Below, in pieces: positions 35,535 to 48,243 of a stretch of 64,000 bases of DNA (position 1 is the stretch's first letter; every line of letters starts with the position of its first letter). Where the stretch lies: the NCBI RefSeq assembly GCF_035594125.1, contig NC_087171.1, positions 17,590,767 to 17,654,766 on the forward strand, read 5' to 3'. The position numbers and the translations under genes are program-made. The notes under the pieces were generated by a model. That model was not told the origin of the DNA. It saw only the letters and a program-made list of their open reading frames with translations, and ran no database searches. Source of the stretch: Scylla paramamosain (lineage: Eukaryota > Arthropoda > Malacostraca > Decapoda > Portunidae).

Positions 35535-35885
35535 TCACCCCTCTGTTGACTACCTCAGTAATGCAAGAGTTAACTAGTACCTTTACTCTTTTATCCTTTT
35601 CGCTGGTAAAACTCTGAAACTCTCTGGTTGTTTCTGTTTTCCTTTCTTCCTATTTTTTTTTTTTCTCAGTATATTTATTTCCTGTGGTGACCATCTCAGT
35701 AATGCAAGAGTTAACTAGTACCCTCGGTCTTTCATCGCTTTCACTGGTAAATTCTGGAACTCTGCCTGTTTTGTTTTTCTTTGACTGTTTTATAGAAAGA
35801 ATACCGCAACATCTCTGAAGGTGAAAAGTTTGTTTCTTTTTAATCTTCTTCGTGTTATGCTTTCTTTTTGAACCGATAACTTAGC
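35535..35885 (+). repeat. Two family C LINE 3' ends in tandem
   Basis: CTCAGTAATGCAAGAGTTAA occurs twice, at about 35554 and 35695. Each is followed by a version of TTTCACTGGTAAATTCTGGA, encoding a TGKLWN-like remnant. This suggests a tandem or nested insertion. Confidence 0.65.
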
Positions 35886-36290
35886 AAGGTTCTCCTTGTA
35901 AAAAAAATAAATAAATAAATAAAAAATAGAAAAAATAAAAAAATAGTATTTCCACTATATCGTGACCCTTTTGTACGTTAGACAATACATGTAGTCACCG
36001 AAACACCTCCAGTAAGACCCAACAGATTTGCTACCGTTTGTTCTCTTCGTTTTGCATTCCTTTCTCTTTTTCTCCTCCTCATGCTCCTTCCCCTCATCCT
36101 TCTTCTTCCCTTTCTCCAGCCATCCCACACCTAATCACCTCTTATCGTTGTTTTTATGGCACTGTATTTGCGTTCTGCTGTGTTATTATGCAAGCCATTA
36201 ATTTCAGTGCAGCACCCTTATGCACCTACAACCACTCCGTCACTCCCTCAACCATTCAGTTTTCTGGCCCTCCCTCCACCCGGCATTACC

Positions 36291-36294
<4 letters not shown>

Positions 36295-36357
<63 letters not shown>

Positions 36358-36432
36358 CAATCAAATCAAGTTTTATTAGAAGTAATATTTCGTCAAATTT
36401 CTACTTTATCCTAAAAGCCAATCTTTTTTTTT

Positions 36433-36483
<51 letters not shown>

Positions 36484-36490
36484 GAGAGAC
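36295..36490. repeat. Two (GA)n tracts
   Basis: GA at 36295-36353 and 36436-36490, separated by 80 bases of unique DNA. Confidence 0.95.
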
Positions 36491-37162
36491 GCCCACACCC
36501 CAATCCCTAACACGGCAACCACGCCCATCTCTTATTACACGCCGCCACGCCACACCCAGCGTTGCGTGGCATGATGGAGGGGTTTCAGCGCTCCCCCTCC
36601 TACTCCACGTCACTCCTCGTATCTCTTTCTCCGCCACCACGTTATTATCAAGCAAGCCACACGAGTCACACCCTCCCTGTAAAAACATTCGCACTTTATT
36701 TATCTACTTATTCATTTCCACGCGTTTAGGAGCCTTAGTAAGCGCGCAAGAATGAGGGAAAGAAGCTGAATCAATATGCTGCTTCTAAAATGTGGATTAT
36801 CGAAGTATATTTCGGGTTAGTTTTCGAGGTATTAGTCTCGCTGAGTGGCTGCAGAATGCCCATATGCATCTCATTATAGTTAATATCGACGGTGATCACT
36901 GACGTACTCTGTGAGACTCTGCAAAAATTCCTCTGACAACCTCCTCACAAAACCTGACTGAGAGATTCTAAGGATATTAAAACAAAGGAATTAAGGTTAT
37001 TATGAGACCCAAAATACAATGGAAGTGTGTATGGCAGGTTACAATACTTTTGACCCTGACAGTACATACACACGTGACTTTCATTACAAACTTGCAAACT
37101 TTTCATTGTTCCACACAGTTCACGAAGGCAGCAAAGTGTCTAAAAATGTTCCTTCCACACAG

Positions 37163-37374
37163 CTATGGGGATGGGGACGCTGGTGAGCTCGTACCCACGG
37201 GGGCTGGAGGACACCTCGGGCGGGGTGATGGTTCCCCTGGGCATTCCGCAGTCCGTGCTGACTCCCCTGCACGCCTGGGAGCCTCATGCCATTACTTCCG
37301 AAGGTCAAGAGTCCACTGTTTCCCATCTGACCTTCCTATGCGCAGGTTCAAAAGGAAAGAACGCGTTCAACAAG
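37163..37374 (+). CDS. KY-like gene, exon 4
   Basis: Acceptor CCTTCCACACAG/CT and donor AACAAG/GTAAGT bound 212 bases. The exon enters in phase 1 (G joins CT to give Ala) and leaves in phase 0. It encodes about 70 residues beginning AMGMGTLVSSYPRGLEDTSG and ending GKNAFNK. Composition is ordinary coding (GC-rich against the intron). I do not recognise a domain. Both phases fit the exons on either side, which are 18 and 7 kb away. A family A element begins about 27 bases after the donor. Confidence 0.7.
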
Positions 37375-37401
37375 GTAAGTCTTACGCTCGTGTTCAGTAG
37401 C

Positions 37402-37602
37402 GCTTTGTTCTTCCCCTATCAGCAATATCTTTAGAGGCCACAGATGGTCAGTCGGTTCTCACGGGTGTTTTCTACACTAATGACGCGAAATTCTTCTTAC
37501 CCAAGGTTCACTAGAGTCATGTAAATATCCTTCAAAGTCACGATAACTGCCACTAGAGCATGGAAAATGTAAGGGATAAAGAAGACGAAACGTTTGAGAA
37601 TT
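37402..37602 (+). repeat. Family A copy next to a donor site
   Basis: TAGCGCTTTGTTCTTCCCC left end, TTCTCACGGGTGTTTTC core, GAAACGTTTGAGAATTCG right end. The element starts some 27 bases into intron 4. Confidence 0.75.
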
Positions 37603-37763
37603 CGTACCCAAGTTGGTCTTCAGCTGTTAGCCAGATTACTGTTGCCTTCCTCTTACCAGCGCTGGCCGAGCTGGCGCAAGAGTGAGGGCGGCGAGGCCTG
37701 TTCTTATGCAACTTTAACGCGAACTCAAAACATAAACAGAGAAATGACAATTATATAACTACT

Positions 37764-37765
<2 letters not shown>

Positions 37766-37836
<71 letters not shown>
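37766..37836. repeat. (CA)n microsatellite
   Basis: About 35 CA units. Confidence 0.95.
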
Positions 37837-37837
<1 letters not shown>

Positions 37838-39109
37838 CGTTCACACTCTGGGCTCGTAGATCGTTCATCTATGTATCTATGTATGTATCTATCTGTATAA
37901 TTATCTATCTCTTCATTAAATCATCTTCAAAACTAGCACGTCTATCCTACGACAAAATGAAACTAGAATAAATTACAAAAAGTATCTACTTTACATGTAT
38001 CATTCATCGTCACGGCGGCATTATAACATAGTTACTGCTAAAGTGGCGTGGAGACATTCGTTTTCTTTGAGAAGTGGCACATGCGAGGGTAAGCGAGCAT
38101 TGGCAGGAGCACGGCGGCGCACTGCAAGTTCCTCGGTGACTCCTACACGCGGGAGCCATGAAGGAAAGTAGTGAGGTGACATACTGAAGCTGGCAATCCT
38201 TTCAGTACCACAGCATCATTCAAGATATTATTCATGGATTTCATTAAAGGGTTAAGGATGTTTTTTTTTTTTTCATTATCTAACGGCTGTAAATAAATCT
38301 AGTTGTTCCTTCATAGCTATAATGTTTTATGTACTCTACTAACATGGGCTACTGAACGATTTGATGTGGTTTAGAAGTTGCCTATTGCAGTGAATGGCTT
38401 GATGTCATCGGCTGGCCACTGCACCACTACAAAGGAAGACTTGTGCCTTATCCCTATCGACTTCACTGTTGTAACTGTCACTAAATGAGTCTCACAGTGT
38501 ACTGTAAGGCAACAGTTCCCAAACATTTTTCATTGCGATCCTAAAATGCAATATGGGTCTACTCCAGCGACCATGAATACAAGTACATGCAGTGTTGATT
38601 ATCAGTCATTGTGATGGTATACTTACTAAAAGATTTCTGAGACCGTCCAGCGGCCCTCAGGCACACCCTCTGTGTCACATTTTGGAGCCAATGCTGTGAG
38701 GTGGCAAAGAGAAGTAATGACCACCCCATTCTCGTCCTGCAATTGGTGACACACACACTCGCAACACTCAACTTGCTGGACTGGGATACGTCGTCGTCCT
38801 TCTTGGGAGAGCTCGTATTGGCTTCTGCTTTTGTTAGAAGTTTAAAGCACATTTAGTTCTACGAAGTTTAACGTACCAAAATATGATCCTTCTTAATAGA
38901 ATATAATGATGCTTTTAGATTAGTCCTCTGTTCCCAGCACTAGGAAAGGGAGCGAGGTAAACAAGCATAAAAGAAAATGGTGTTCGATAAGCCTTCATTA
39001 AACCTTGCATATACACATCATATATAATGTGCCATAAAGGCAGAGAGCTAACACTACCTTCCTGTCGGTCCTTCGTCTCTGCGGCGCCATCACACCATGG
39101 ATAGGGACG

Positions 39110-39310
39110 ATTAAAAGTAATTGGATCTCATAGTGGTAGATGAATGGAATAGACCACAAACAGGTTGTTATGGAGTCATTAGGGAGCCTCATAAACGGTT
39201 AGACAAATGAATGGATAGAGATAATAGGTGGAAAAGGTCGGTAAATTTTATACAGGGACTAACACGTGTAGGCCTGATGGTTTCAAACACCTTTTCTTAT
39301 TTTCTTACAG
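39110..39310 (+). repeat. Family B LINE 3' end
   Basis: Encodes a decayed MNGIDHKQVVMESLGSL, the RT C-terminal block. Then TTTTATACAGGGACTAACAC and CTTTTCTTATTTTCTTAC. Confidence 0.65.
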
Positions 39311-39629
39311 AGGCAGAGAACTAGCACATACCTCATTGTTGTTCCTTCATTCCAACGTGTTTGTCTCGCGCCATCATCACTCCACAGGACGCGTATAACA
39401 CATCTGCACCGGGAGAAAAACACTATATTCTCAAGATGAATGTCATGTGTTCTATTGGGTTTTCTTTGTGGTCATTCAGCACCGCAGCTCACGCCAGGGC
39501 CGCGATGATGGATGGAGATGGTGGTTTAGGTAATGGCGAGACTGAGGGGTGAAAAAGGTGAGGGGATGAGATATTTCATTCAAAGACAAGGGGTCGTATT
39601 CTTATTTGTTTTGCGCACATTGTGAACGT

Positions 39630-40020
39630 GGAAGGAAGAGCTTAAGTGAGGAGAGGAGCGAGGAAGACGGTGTAGGCAAGTTGAGAATGGTCAGGGAATG
39701 GGGAAATACTGGCTTGAGGAGATGAGGGAGGGGATGAGGTGGTGGACTGGGAGGTGGATGGGGAGAGGGTGAAAGAGAGAAGAGGTGGGAGAAGAGGAGA
39801 CAGGCTCTGCAGATAGGGGGTATCCATAGGGAGAAAGGAGAGAGATGTGCTTGGAGAGACTAGGGAAGGAAGCTGGCTCTCTGTGGTGGAGAAACAGGTG
39901 TGGGAGAGAAAGTGGGGAGGCAAGAGGAGTAGAGTGTATAGGGGAGGGAACGGAATAGCGAGGTGGGTGTGCAGTGATGAGGGGGAGGGGCAGCGAGTGA
40001 GTGACAGAGTGTTGGTTGTG
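39630..40020. repeat. Purine-rich, G-rich strand-asymmetric block
   Basis: About 390 bases with G and A almost throughout on the plus strand, many GGGAGG/GGTGGG runs, no simple period. The minus-strand open frames of 93 and 117 codons are low-complexity Ser/Pro/Leu and probably reflect composition. Confidence 0.7.
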
Positions 40021-41305
40021 CAGGGATTTTGTGTACAGTAGCAACAGTCGCCACTTGACGCACGTCCCTCACAGTCACCGCTCCCCTGGCTGGCTGACCG
40101 ACCCGCGACCCGTGCTCAGCCTCGCCCCGCCAGTGTTGCTGCTCCCGCGTGCTCGTCATGACGTGTTGCGCGGAAAATACAAATAGAAAGTCAGTAATCT
40201 AACACGGGATGATTACTCGATCCTTCCTCTCAATGTTCGAAATGAAAACTCTCCAAAAAACAAAAGTGTAAAGTTTGGAACGACGAATGTTAAAGTATCT
40301 CTTCGTGTATACATGACTGTCTGTCATGGAAAGTGTAACCTATTTTAACGATCTGAGAGTCGTGTTTAAGCTTTTCCAGCGTTAGATACCAGGCGCTCAC
40401 AGTCTGCGTGCAAATGTCGCCAAAATGAAGCTGGAATATAAAAGGTGAGGCCACGTATATATCAGACACATCGATACGCTTTCGTTACTGCTTGAGAAAG
40501 AAATATAAGCCAACCATGAATAGATCGGATAAATATTTTTTTTTTTTTTTTGCGATTGAGGCAGGCCAGGTCACAAAGAAAATATGAAAGAAAAATTTCA
40601 AACTTTACGTTTTATATTTGTTTTACATGTCAGGGAAACAAGCCAAGGACACAGCTTGAGAAAAAAAGAAAAACACTTGAAAAATGTCCCCTAACAAAAG
40701 AAACCATAAGTGAAGCAGGAGAGTTAGCAAGCTTAGTTTTTAATTTGCACCTCCCATAAATAAAAGTTAAGCAGGAGAAAAAGAGATCCACGAAACTGAA
40801 TTGTGGTTTATGAAGTATGTAAGGGTTTTCATCATGTGAGCACAGTGTGGGTAAGTAAGGAGTTGCATTCTTTGCTTTTTCTTAGGACGCAGCAATCAAT
40901 CAAACACCTACCTTTACTTTTCTTGACAGGCAACAGCCAATCAGACACCCAAGCTCCATACACTGCACTATAGTAATGCATTTTTCCTAGAGAGGCGCTG
41001 CACGTTACTATTTTCTTTAATTAACATGTCACGGCACCAAAAAAAGGAAAAAAATCGCTCAATATGACACTCCCCAAAAAACCCAACATTTTTATATTAT
41101 CCAAAAATTCACGAGGTGTCTTCATGCTCTTCTTTTAGATCAGTTTAAAGTGTACTTAATGCCACTGATGATTACCAACTGTGAGACTCCGAGAGTTAAT
41201 TGAGAAGAGGAAGAACGTGGTGGTGGAGGAGGATGAGGAGAAAGAAGATGAGGAGAATAAACTTGAAGCAGAAAAAGGAAGGGATGGAACGAGGGAAAAT
41301 ACCAT

Positions 41306-41337
41306 TACTACTACTACTACTACTACTATTACTACTT

Positions 41338-41368
<31 letters not shown>

Positions 41369-41382
41369 TACGGCAACAACTA
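41306..41382. repeat. (ACT)n microsatellite
   Basis: ACT units with ATT/TCT interruptions. Confidence 0.9.
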
Positions 41383-43159
41383 CTACTCATACACAAGGCG
41401 CACCACCACCCATCTGTTGCTCAGTTTAGATAACACCAACAACCTCGCGCTCCTCACCCTCTGCTGATGTAACACTTTCTTCACCCGCACTACAAGCAAC
41501 ACGACGCAACAACAGCCTTCTGTCACGTAAAAAAAAAAAAATGCTTGTAATACAATAATGAATTTTAGATGATCCTTTCTTTCCTTTCATTGGAGACTGG
41601 TACCTCAGTGAACATTTTTTTTCTTTTTTCCTTTTTTTTCTTTTTGCTGCCCTACCAGTGCCCGTCATACATAAAAATTTACCTGAATCAATATTTATCC
41701 TTCAAATTACTCGAACTCCTGGCCAGCTGATTTTCCTCTCCCTCTGTTGACATCCCCGGCGCCCTCCTGTCGAGGTTCTCTCGTGGTTATACGATTCTAA
41801 GGTGCCTCGTAGGAACATAACTACATGGCCTAGGTGAAAGTATGTGTTCAGTATTAATCTCTCCAGGTAACAATGTGCTAAAAGTGTGAGTGGTTTCCAG
41901 CACGTTGGGAGCCTATGAACGAAAGAAAACAAGAACTTAAGAACATAAGGCAAATATGCAAGTGGTTGTTCCTGTATTTACATTGTAACAGTGATTATCG
42001 AATATGTGGTTGTGACAGCTCACCGTTCTGTACATACACCACAATATCCCCATTATCTAAAGTGATGTATTGCCAATTATCTCTTGTATAGCATCATTGG
42101 GAGCGAGGACACAGCACCAAGGGCACTCGTCGGGGCATGGGGAATTCCTTGATCCAGAATGGGCGTTGAATTATTCGTGTGGAGCAAGGGTGAGGAATGC
42201 TGCTAAGAGGGTTATCTGCAATATTTATGACCGCTGGTATAGTCACAGTCAATAGTTAGGTAATATATCGTACACATCACTGAGTTCGGCATTTTCCCCT
42301 CAGCATGAAGTCCAGCTGACAAACTTGCCAAACGCGGCAACTGATAGATTCAATGAAAGATCAAGGGGACATCACATTAAGGGGAAAACATCGTACACAG
42401 TAGATATTTAAGACGATCTTCTTTTTAAACCCTTTGACTGCTAATGGTACAAATAACCTTATTTTCAGCCTAGGCAACTTTACTCATAATAAAAAATAAA
42501 TAAATAAATAATAAAATTTAAGCATTCAATAACTTTACTAGATATTTACTAGATATTTACTAGATATTGCTGTGAATGGCAGCTTTCAAAATGCCGGCTA
42601 TTTAAACTGAGAAGAAGCTGTAGTAGCCAAAGGATTAAACGTGACAGCCGATAAACTCTATAGAAATCACGAGAATTAAGACTGATGGAAAAACCTGGAG
42701 CACAATGGAAGAGCTCTCACGGCAGGCTAATATAATGACCAACACGGTGCACATTCTTCACCCTCTGAACAGCGAGACAAAGCAAATCCAGGGGTACAAT
42801 ACGAGGTGATTAGTGGGCATGTGAAACTAGTATGGTGCACTGGGGACGTACGAGAAACGAGGTCTTGGGGTCAAGGAGCTGAGGTGTGTTAAGTTATACG
42901 TGGATACCTAACAGCTCTTGTGCAGGGAGTGCGAGATACAAGACATGATGTAATGGCTAGCTGGGTGAACTCGATACCTCTGGCGTGTGTAAGGCGGCGA
43001 GTGCTCTGAATACCCAGGACTAGTTCAGGACAAGTGTTGTAAAGTGTGCTGGTTCTTGTTCTTGTTGCACTTACTTTACTTAGCCAGCATTAGCAGGTAA
43101 ATATAATGCGAGATAAGAAAGTGACGAGTAAATAAGTAGCCAGTTAATTCATGAACAGC

Positions 43160-43400
43160 GGAAAGGTATATCTGTCTGTCAATCTGTCTATCAAGAGAAA
43201 GATAAGTAGATACCTAAATATGTAAACAAGCACCAAGATATATATGACAGATAGACAGATAAGTAAATAGATATAAATGCACAACGACAGATACACAGAC
43301 ACAGACAGACACATATAGACAAATAGATAGATAGATAGACAGATAGAAAGATAAACAGATACGTGAACACAGTAAACACACAGATAGATGCATACTCAAA
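43160..43400. repeat. Degenerate GATA/GACA array
   Basis: AGATAGAC/AGATAGAT units over about 240 bases, heavily diverged. Confidence 0.7.
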
Positions 43401-43934
43401 TAGACGAGGAAATACACAAACAAAAAGGGAGGCTAACATTCATGGGTGGAGATTTAGTGTGATAGCAACCGTGGGTGTGTGTTGTGGGTGCGTAGTGTGT
43501 AGTGTGTGGAGGGTTGGAGGAGGTGGGGAAGAGGCGTGACTACCTAGGTGGTGAAATGAAGGACGAGGCTTTACTGAATGATGAGTAGCAGAGGTGCAGA
43601 GGCGCGACCTTTGCCTCCACCCACCCAACACCTTCATTACCTTCACTGCATGCATGATTGATTGCGCTACGCTGCCGCTTACCTTCCTTCCTCCGTCCTT
43701 CACTGCTGTTGTCTCCACGAGCGGCTATTATGGTGCAGGGAATATTGTCACGTGCTTGAATGGATGTCTTTCTTGCACCGGTCGTCATGCTACGTGTAAA
43801 TATGAAATGAATGTCACGATGGATATACTCGTGAACGCTTGTTTATGTGTACTACTTTTTTTTCTATATCAGGGAGACTGGTAAAGTATTGAAAAATATA
43901 ATAAAACTCACAATGCCGTTCCCCAATATAAGTA

Positions 43935-44415
43935 CGAAAAGAACTTAAAAGACTGGCCTGTTTAGTTTTCGAGGTGTCTTGATATTCCACTTTTGAAGTC
44001 GTAGCAAGTAGGGAAAACAGAAACCAAAGAAAGTCCTGAGCTGTTTTGGCAAGAGATGTGAAAGACTCAGTTGAGATTTTGAACAAAGGAGAGTCTAAGT
44101 ATATTGAATGCAGAGAAAGGAGAAAGGGGAGAAAGTTGTGTCACTGAAGAGGGGATAGTTGTCTGGAAAGTTGTGTCGGGTGATTTGATGAAGGAATTGA
44201 ATTTTTGAGACATCTAACAACACAAGGTTTGCCGTACACCATTCTGAAATAAAAGAATGAATAGAATTCAGATGTTCTGTGGCTTTTATCCGTGAACCAT
44301 GGCAGCGCTGTGTAACGTTGTAAGACTGACTGACTGTGGAACCAAACCACATCATTAGCGAAGAATTATTGCGAGATAATAGAAAGACTGAAGGAATGAA
44401 ACTTGCATAGCACAC
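43935..44415 (-). repeat. Family C LINE fragment with RT-derived protein remnant
   Basis: Minus-strand frame 44415-44095 encodes EWCTANLVLLDVSKIQFLHQ followed by a ...NYPLFSDTTFSP-type segment. This is typical of the region just after the reverse transcriptase catalytic core of non-LTR retrotransposons (W-x4-L-x3-SKTQ). The downstream part matches the family C tail (GATATTCCACTTTTGAAGTC). It is 5' truncated and decayed, and oriented against the host gene. Confidence 0.7.
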
Positions 44416-44442
44416 ACAATCACCAAATCAACCTCCACCCCT

Positions 44443-44443
<1 letters not shown>

Positions 44444-44480
<37 letters not shown>
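44444..44480. repeat. (CA)n microsatellite
   Basis: About 18 CA units, 130 bases before exon 5. Confidence 0.95.
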
Positions 44481-44483
<3 letters not shown>

Positions 44484-44607
44484 CCGCCCCCCACACTCAT
44501 TAAAAAGGTCAACTATCAAATTAAAGTTATACGAACAGGAAATAAAGGAATGTACTCGAGATTTATGAGGACAGTTCAGGTAATGTGCTCCTCTGTTGAT
44601 CACACAG

Positions 44608-44737
44608 GTGCCATGGGTGCAGATGATGGAGGCGAGCGTGCAGACGGAGGCAGTGGCGGAGGAGGATCTCGACTGGGACCTGAGCAACCTTGAGGACAAG
44701 GAAACGCAGACACTCCCCCAGAACCCTACGCCCTTCC
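44608..44737 (+). CDS. KY-like gene, exon 5: first QT motifs
   Basis: Acceptor ATCACACAG/GTG and donor CTTCC/GTGAGT. Entry phase 0, exit phase 1. It encodes 43 residues (488-530) with two LC8-like motifs: ASVQTE (498-501) and DKETQTLP (517-524). The second matches the canonical K-x-T-Q-T dynein light chain LC8 recognition motif. The sequence between them is acidic and predicted disordered by eye. A second in-frame acceptor, GGTGCAG, 15 bases downstream at 44622, would remove five residues (VPWVQ) without changing frame. Confidence 0.75.
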
Positions 44738-44924
44738 GTGAGTCCGCGTTTGTGCAGTGTGGGGAAGCGTAATCCATTGTTGTGTCAGGCAGGGCAATAC
44801 AAAAGTGTAGTGGGGTATAGTGTATTTTTTTTTATTCTTTAATGTGTCAAGAAAATGGGAATTAACTTAGAGACAAAGGTAAAAAAAAAAAAAAGGAAGA
44901 AAATAGACCGCTTAACTTAAAATT

Positions 44925-45125
44925 CAAAAAAGGAAACCATTCATAGGAAGTACAAAATAATAGCTTGTTTAGTTTTCCTCTTCTTTTGAAAACGTTTAAG
45001 CCATAAGAAAGAAAGAAAAACATAAGTTGATAGTTCCAGAGCTTATCAGTGAAAGGGAGGAAAGAGTAAAACTATAGATTAACTCTTGCATTAGTGAGAT
45101 GGACTGCACTGACACGAGAGAGTAG
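44925..45125 (-). repeat. Family C LINE tail inside intron 5
   Basis: TTCCTCTTCTTTTGAAAACG, TTTAAGCCATAAGAAAG, GCTTATCAGTGAAAGGGAG and CTCTTGCATTAGTGAGATGG. Confidence 0.6.
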
Positions 45126-45305
45126 AACAGAGCAGAACAGGAAAGTAAATAGGACCTCTCATGGTGTTAGTTCTTCCAGAGGTGTGACAAATAGCTAGTA
45201 TAGTTCTTCTACACTATATCGCTGACAAAAGACTCAAGAACCAATTTTCTTTTTTACTCGTATACTAAGCCTGTCCTCATGTTCTTCCTTCGTTTCCTCC
45301 TACAG

Positions 45306-45400
45306 AGCTAAACCGGACGGATGCCTTCGTGCAGACAGACTATCGCTACCTGCCACTCACTGCCGCCCCGCCCCGTCCCTCCACCAGTCTCCCCGTCAAG
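45306..45400 (+). CDS. KY-like gene, exon 6: VQTD plus YLPL module
   Basis: Acceptor TTTCCTCCTACAG/AG, phase 1 entry (C joins AG to give Gln). The donor GTCAAG/GTCAGG is weaker than the others but keeps phase 0. It encodes LNRTDAFVQTDYRYLPLTAA and then a Pro/Ser-rich end. VQT is at 539-541. The block QTD-x2-YLPL-T closely matches QTE-x2-YLPL-A in the next exon, which suggests an internal duplication. Confidence 0.7.
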
Positions 45401-45858
45401 GTCAGGCCCCCGGCAACACACACACACGTATACACACACACACACACACACGCATGGCACAACATAGGTGGAAAATTAAGGCTTATGTGAATTAGAGATA
45501 ATAAAAAGCTACACGCTAACGTAAAATATCGCACGCTGTTAGCAAGAGTAGGTCAGACATCGCTGGCGAAATGAGTGAAAGAAGGTTGCATGTTGACCTT
45601 AACTGGCTACACGCTGTTAGATTGTAAAGTTACATTATTGAACATTATAGCCATGCGCGGGCTCAGGTCAACACAATTGTCCTCCGTTCTCCTCCCTACT
45701 GCTTCAATACGCCTGAGAACTTGGAACAAAATATCTGAGAATGGACTGTGAATGGAATCCTTGATGGCTACGAGGAACTCCGAGCGTCTTAAAACACTTC
45801 TCTAATTTTGGCCAAATCTTTTGGCCCTTCTTCATGGACTAGTACATCAGTGGACCTT

Positions 45859-46007
<149 letters not shown>

Positions 46008-46604
46008 TCATCGTTGCCATTAGTCGGTGTCTTTTACATTAAAAAGCTGCACTTTTTAGCCCCCACCCCCCAAAAAAAAGATGATAGTATTACGTTATCT
46101 AGGAGAATGTTAGTGTATTTTTTACCTCTCTAAGTATCCAGTGTATTATTTTCAGTTATGCGTATATGTATGTATATATTTGAAGTGTTCCACAACGCAG
46201 TAAAAAGATCAATAGGTTAGTATAATAACGTATCACAAGGGTGGTGTTCTGCCAACCATTATTAACATTATATTATAATCATAATTATTAACACCGACGA
46301 CCTGTGTTTGTTGAAGGAATGAGTCGAGTGTTATAACCATCTATTATTGCTTCAGGGTCACAAACTGCTACTACTATTAATACCGCTTTTGCTGCTGCTG
46401 CTGCTACTACTACTACTGCTACTACTACTACTACTACCATAAAAAGAAGAGAAAACCAGAATTCGCAGTGACCTGAGCAGAGTCATTTACTGAGAAAACA
46501 TGATTATGATAAATTCACAAAAGGCAAAAGTCTGGATAAGAATAGAAATGTAACAACAATTAGGACAATGACGAGTGAGCGGGAAGGTGTCACTGGACTG
46601 CATT

Positions 46605-46825
46605 CTGAAACACCTCTGCGCCGCACCCCCAATACTTTCAAAAGCCTTTAGCTGAAGTGATACGGGTTTCTAATGATTTTTTTTTTTTTTTTATGATTCT
46701 AGTAACAGATTAACAATATTTCTACATTATAAACAGGTAAAACGCTCTTGAGAACCCGGCTTAGCGTATGTGGCGTTAGAAAATAGTAATGGTGAGAAAG
46801 CAAAGCGTTTCTGAACACAAGCCAG
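46605..46825 (-). repeat. Family A inverted copy
   Basis: ATTCTGAAACACCTCTGCG left end, TATGATTCTAGTAACAG core, GCAAAGCGTTTCTGAACAC right end. Confidence 0.7.
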
Positions 46826-47249
46826 TGTTCCGCCAGCCTGCCATCTCGTATTGACTCCGCTAAGCCAGACTGCTGTGACGCCAGATATGAATGAATAGAG
46901 CAGTCACTTCACACTGGTGTGTCTACGTGAAGTTACGAGGTCAAGTCAGAATACTTGAACACTTCAGAAAGCTTTATTGTTTCAAGGGAAAAGCATCGAA
47001 ATATCTGATCTAATTCGGTTTTCGTTAATTCCCGTACTGAAAGTAATGACATAGTAGCGACATTTTTTTTTTTTTTTTTTTTTTAAAGAACTTATGCATG
47101 TTTAAATAAAAAAAAAAAGTCAGGGTGTCACCGCGATGTCATTATTTTCAATAAGGAAGTTCCGGAAATGACTCGACACTCCTTGAAACAATAGAGCTTT
47201 CAGAAGTGTATGCGTATTATTTTTATTGTTTGCTTGTCAAAGAGTGTGG

Positions 47250-47435
47250 GAAATAATAAGAAAAAAAAGTTCAAAATGGCACTCCAGGAAGATAATAACT
47301 AGAGATTACTAAAACATGGCCAATTTAGCCGCTGGTGTTGTTTTAATATTTCGCTTTTGGAACAGTTGTCATGGGGAGAAGAAAAAACAAAAGAACAGAG
47401 CTCCGCGGTTTATCAGTGAAGGAAGGAGCTTCTTA
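47250..47435 (-). repeat. Family C tail fragment
   Basis: AATATTTCGCTTTTGGAACAG and GAGCTCCGCGGTTTATCAGTG-like blocks match the inverted tail. Confidence 0.5.
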
Positions 47436-47939
47436 AAATATTGCTCGCCGTGCCTCCCTCGCGATTTGCAACACCATCACAACACAATGGTGCTAGTGAC
47501 CTTAGAGCTGCTCAGCGTGAGCCTGTCCTCCACTACAACGGCTTACGTGAGGCCCAAGGTACGGCCACATCAAACATGCAAGTCTAATAGATCCAAAACC
47601 CAATAACGGACATGTTTTGTATCGCTAACTAAAACGTTCCGGGAATCGAACTTGAGTGATTTTCCTTGTAGCAATAAGGGTTTACTGCAAAAGTTTACCA
47701 GTGACGACTTGTGTTTAATGACGATAACGGCGTTGTTGATGAAGGTGGTGATTTAATAGTGCGCTGATGTATTGCACGTGTGAATATAGGTAGCCTTTGT
47801 ATGACGTCCAACACGTGAGATACTGAGAGTTTAACAAAATGCTTCGTAGACTTGGCAGTGCAATGCGCCATTACCTGACCGAGCCTCATACGTAAATCCG
47901 TCTCGATTCTTGATGTAGCAAATGAGCGCTTTGTTAGTT

Positions 47940-47951
47940 CAGTAGTAGTAA

Positions 47952-47986
<35 letters not shown>

Positions 47987-47988
47987 TT
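47940..47988. repeat. (AGT)n microsatellite
   Basis: About 15 AGT units. A related AGT/TGT cluster is at 48164-48200. Confidence 0.9.
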
Positions 47989-48243
47989 TGTTGTTGTTGT
48001 TCGTGTCGTTGCTGTTGCAGTTGTAATTGTTGTTATTTTTGAAGGGAAAGTTGGAGAGAAGAGGGAATGAGAGGAAAAGGACATAAAATGATCTTGTAAT
48101 CATTAATTTGTTCAATGATTCGTTGCTCATATAATTTCATGATCCCAAATGCTTCTTTGTATAGTAGTAGTAGTAATAGTAGTAGTACTTGTTGTAGTAG
48201 TGTTGCTTTTATCGTGACCAGCTATATTGATTCGTTTCTTCAG

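Larger units (their letters stand above)
37375..44607 (+). other. Putative intron 4 (7.2 kb)
   Basis: Contains a family A copy, a (CA)n tract at 37766-37836, a family B LINE end, a purine-rich block at 39630-40020, (ACT)n at 41306-41382, a degenerate GATA/GACA array at 43160-43400 and a LINE RT fragment at 43935-44415. 42535-42565 holds a short ACTAGATATTT tandem. Nothing else coding was recognised. Confidence 0.55.

Noticed and set aside
39642..40044. Two overlapping minus-strand Ser/Pro-rich frames
   Set aside because: Explained by the purine bias of the opposite strand; two different frames open over the same stretch is the mark of composition, not coding.
43160..43440. Regular spaced repeats that might suggest a CRISPR array
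   Set aside because: Spacing is four bases and units are GATA/GACA variants; eukaryotic microsatellite, no spacers.
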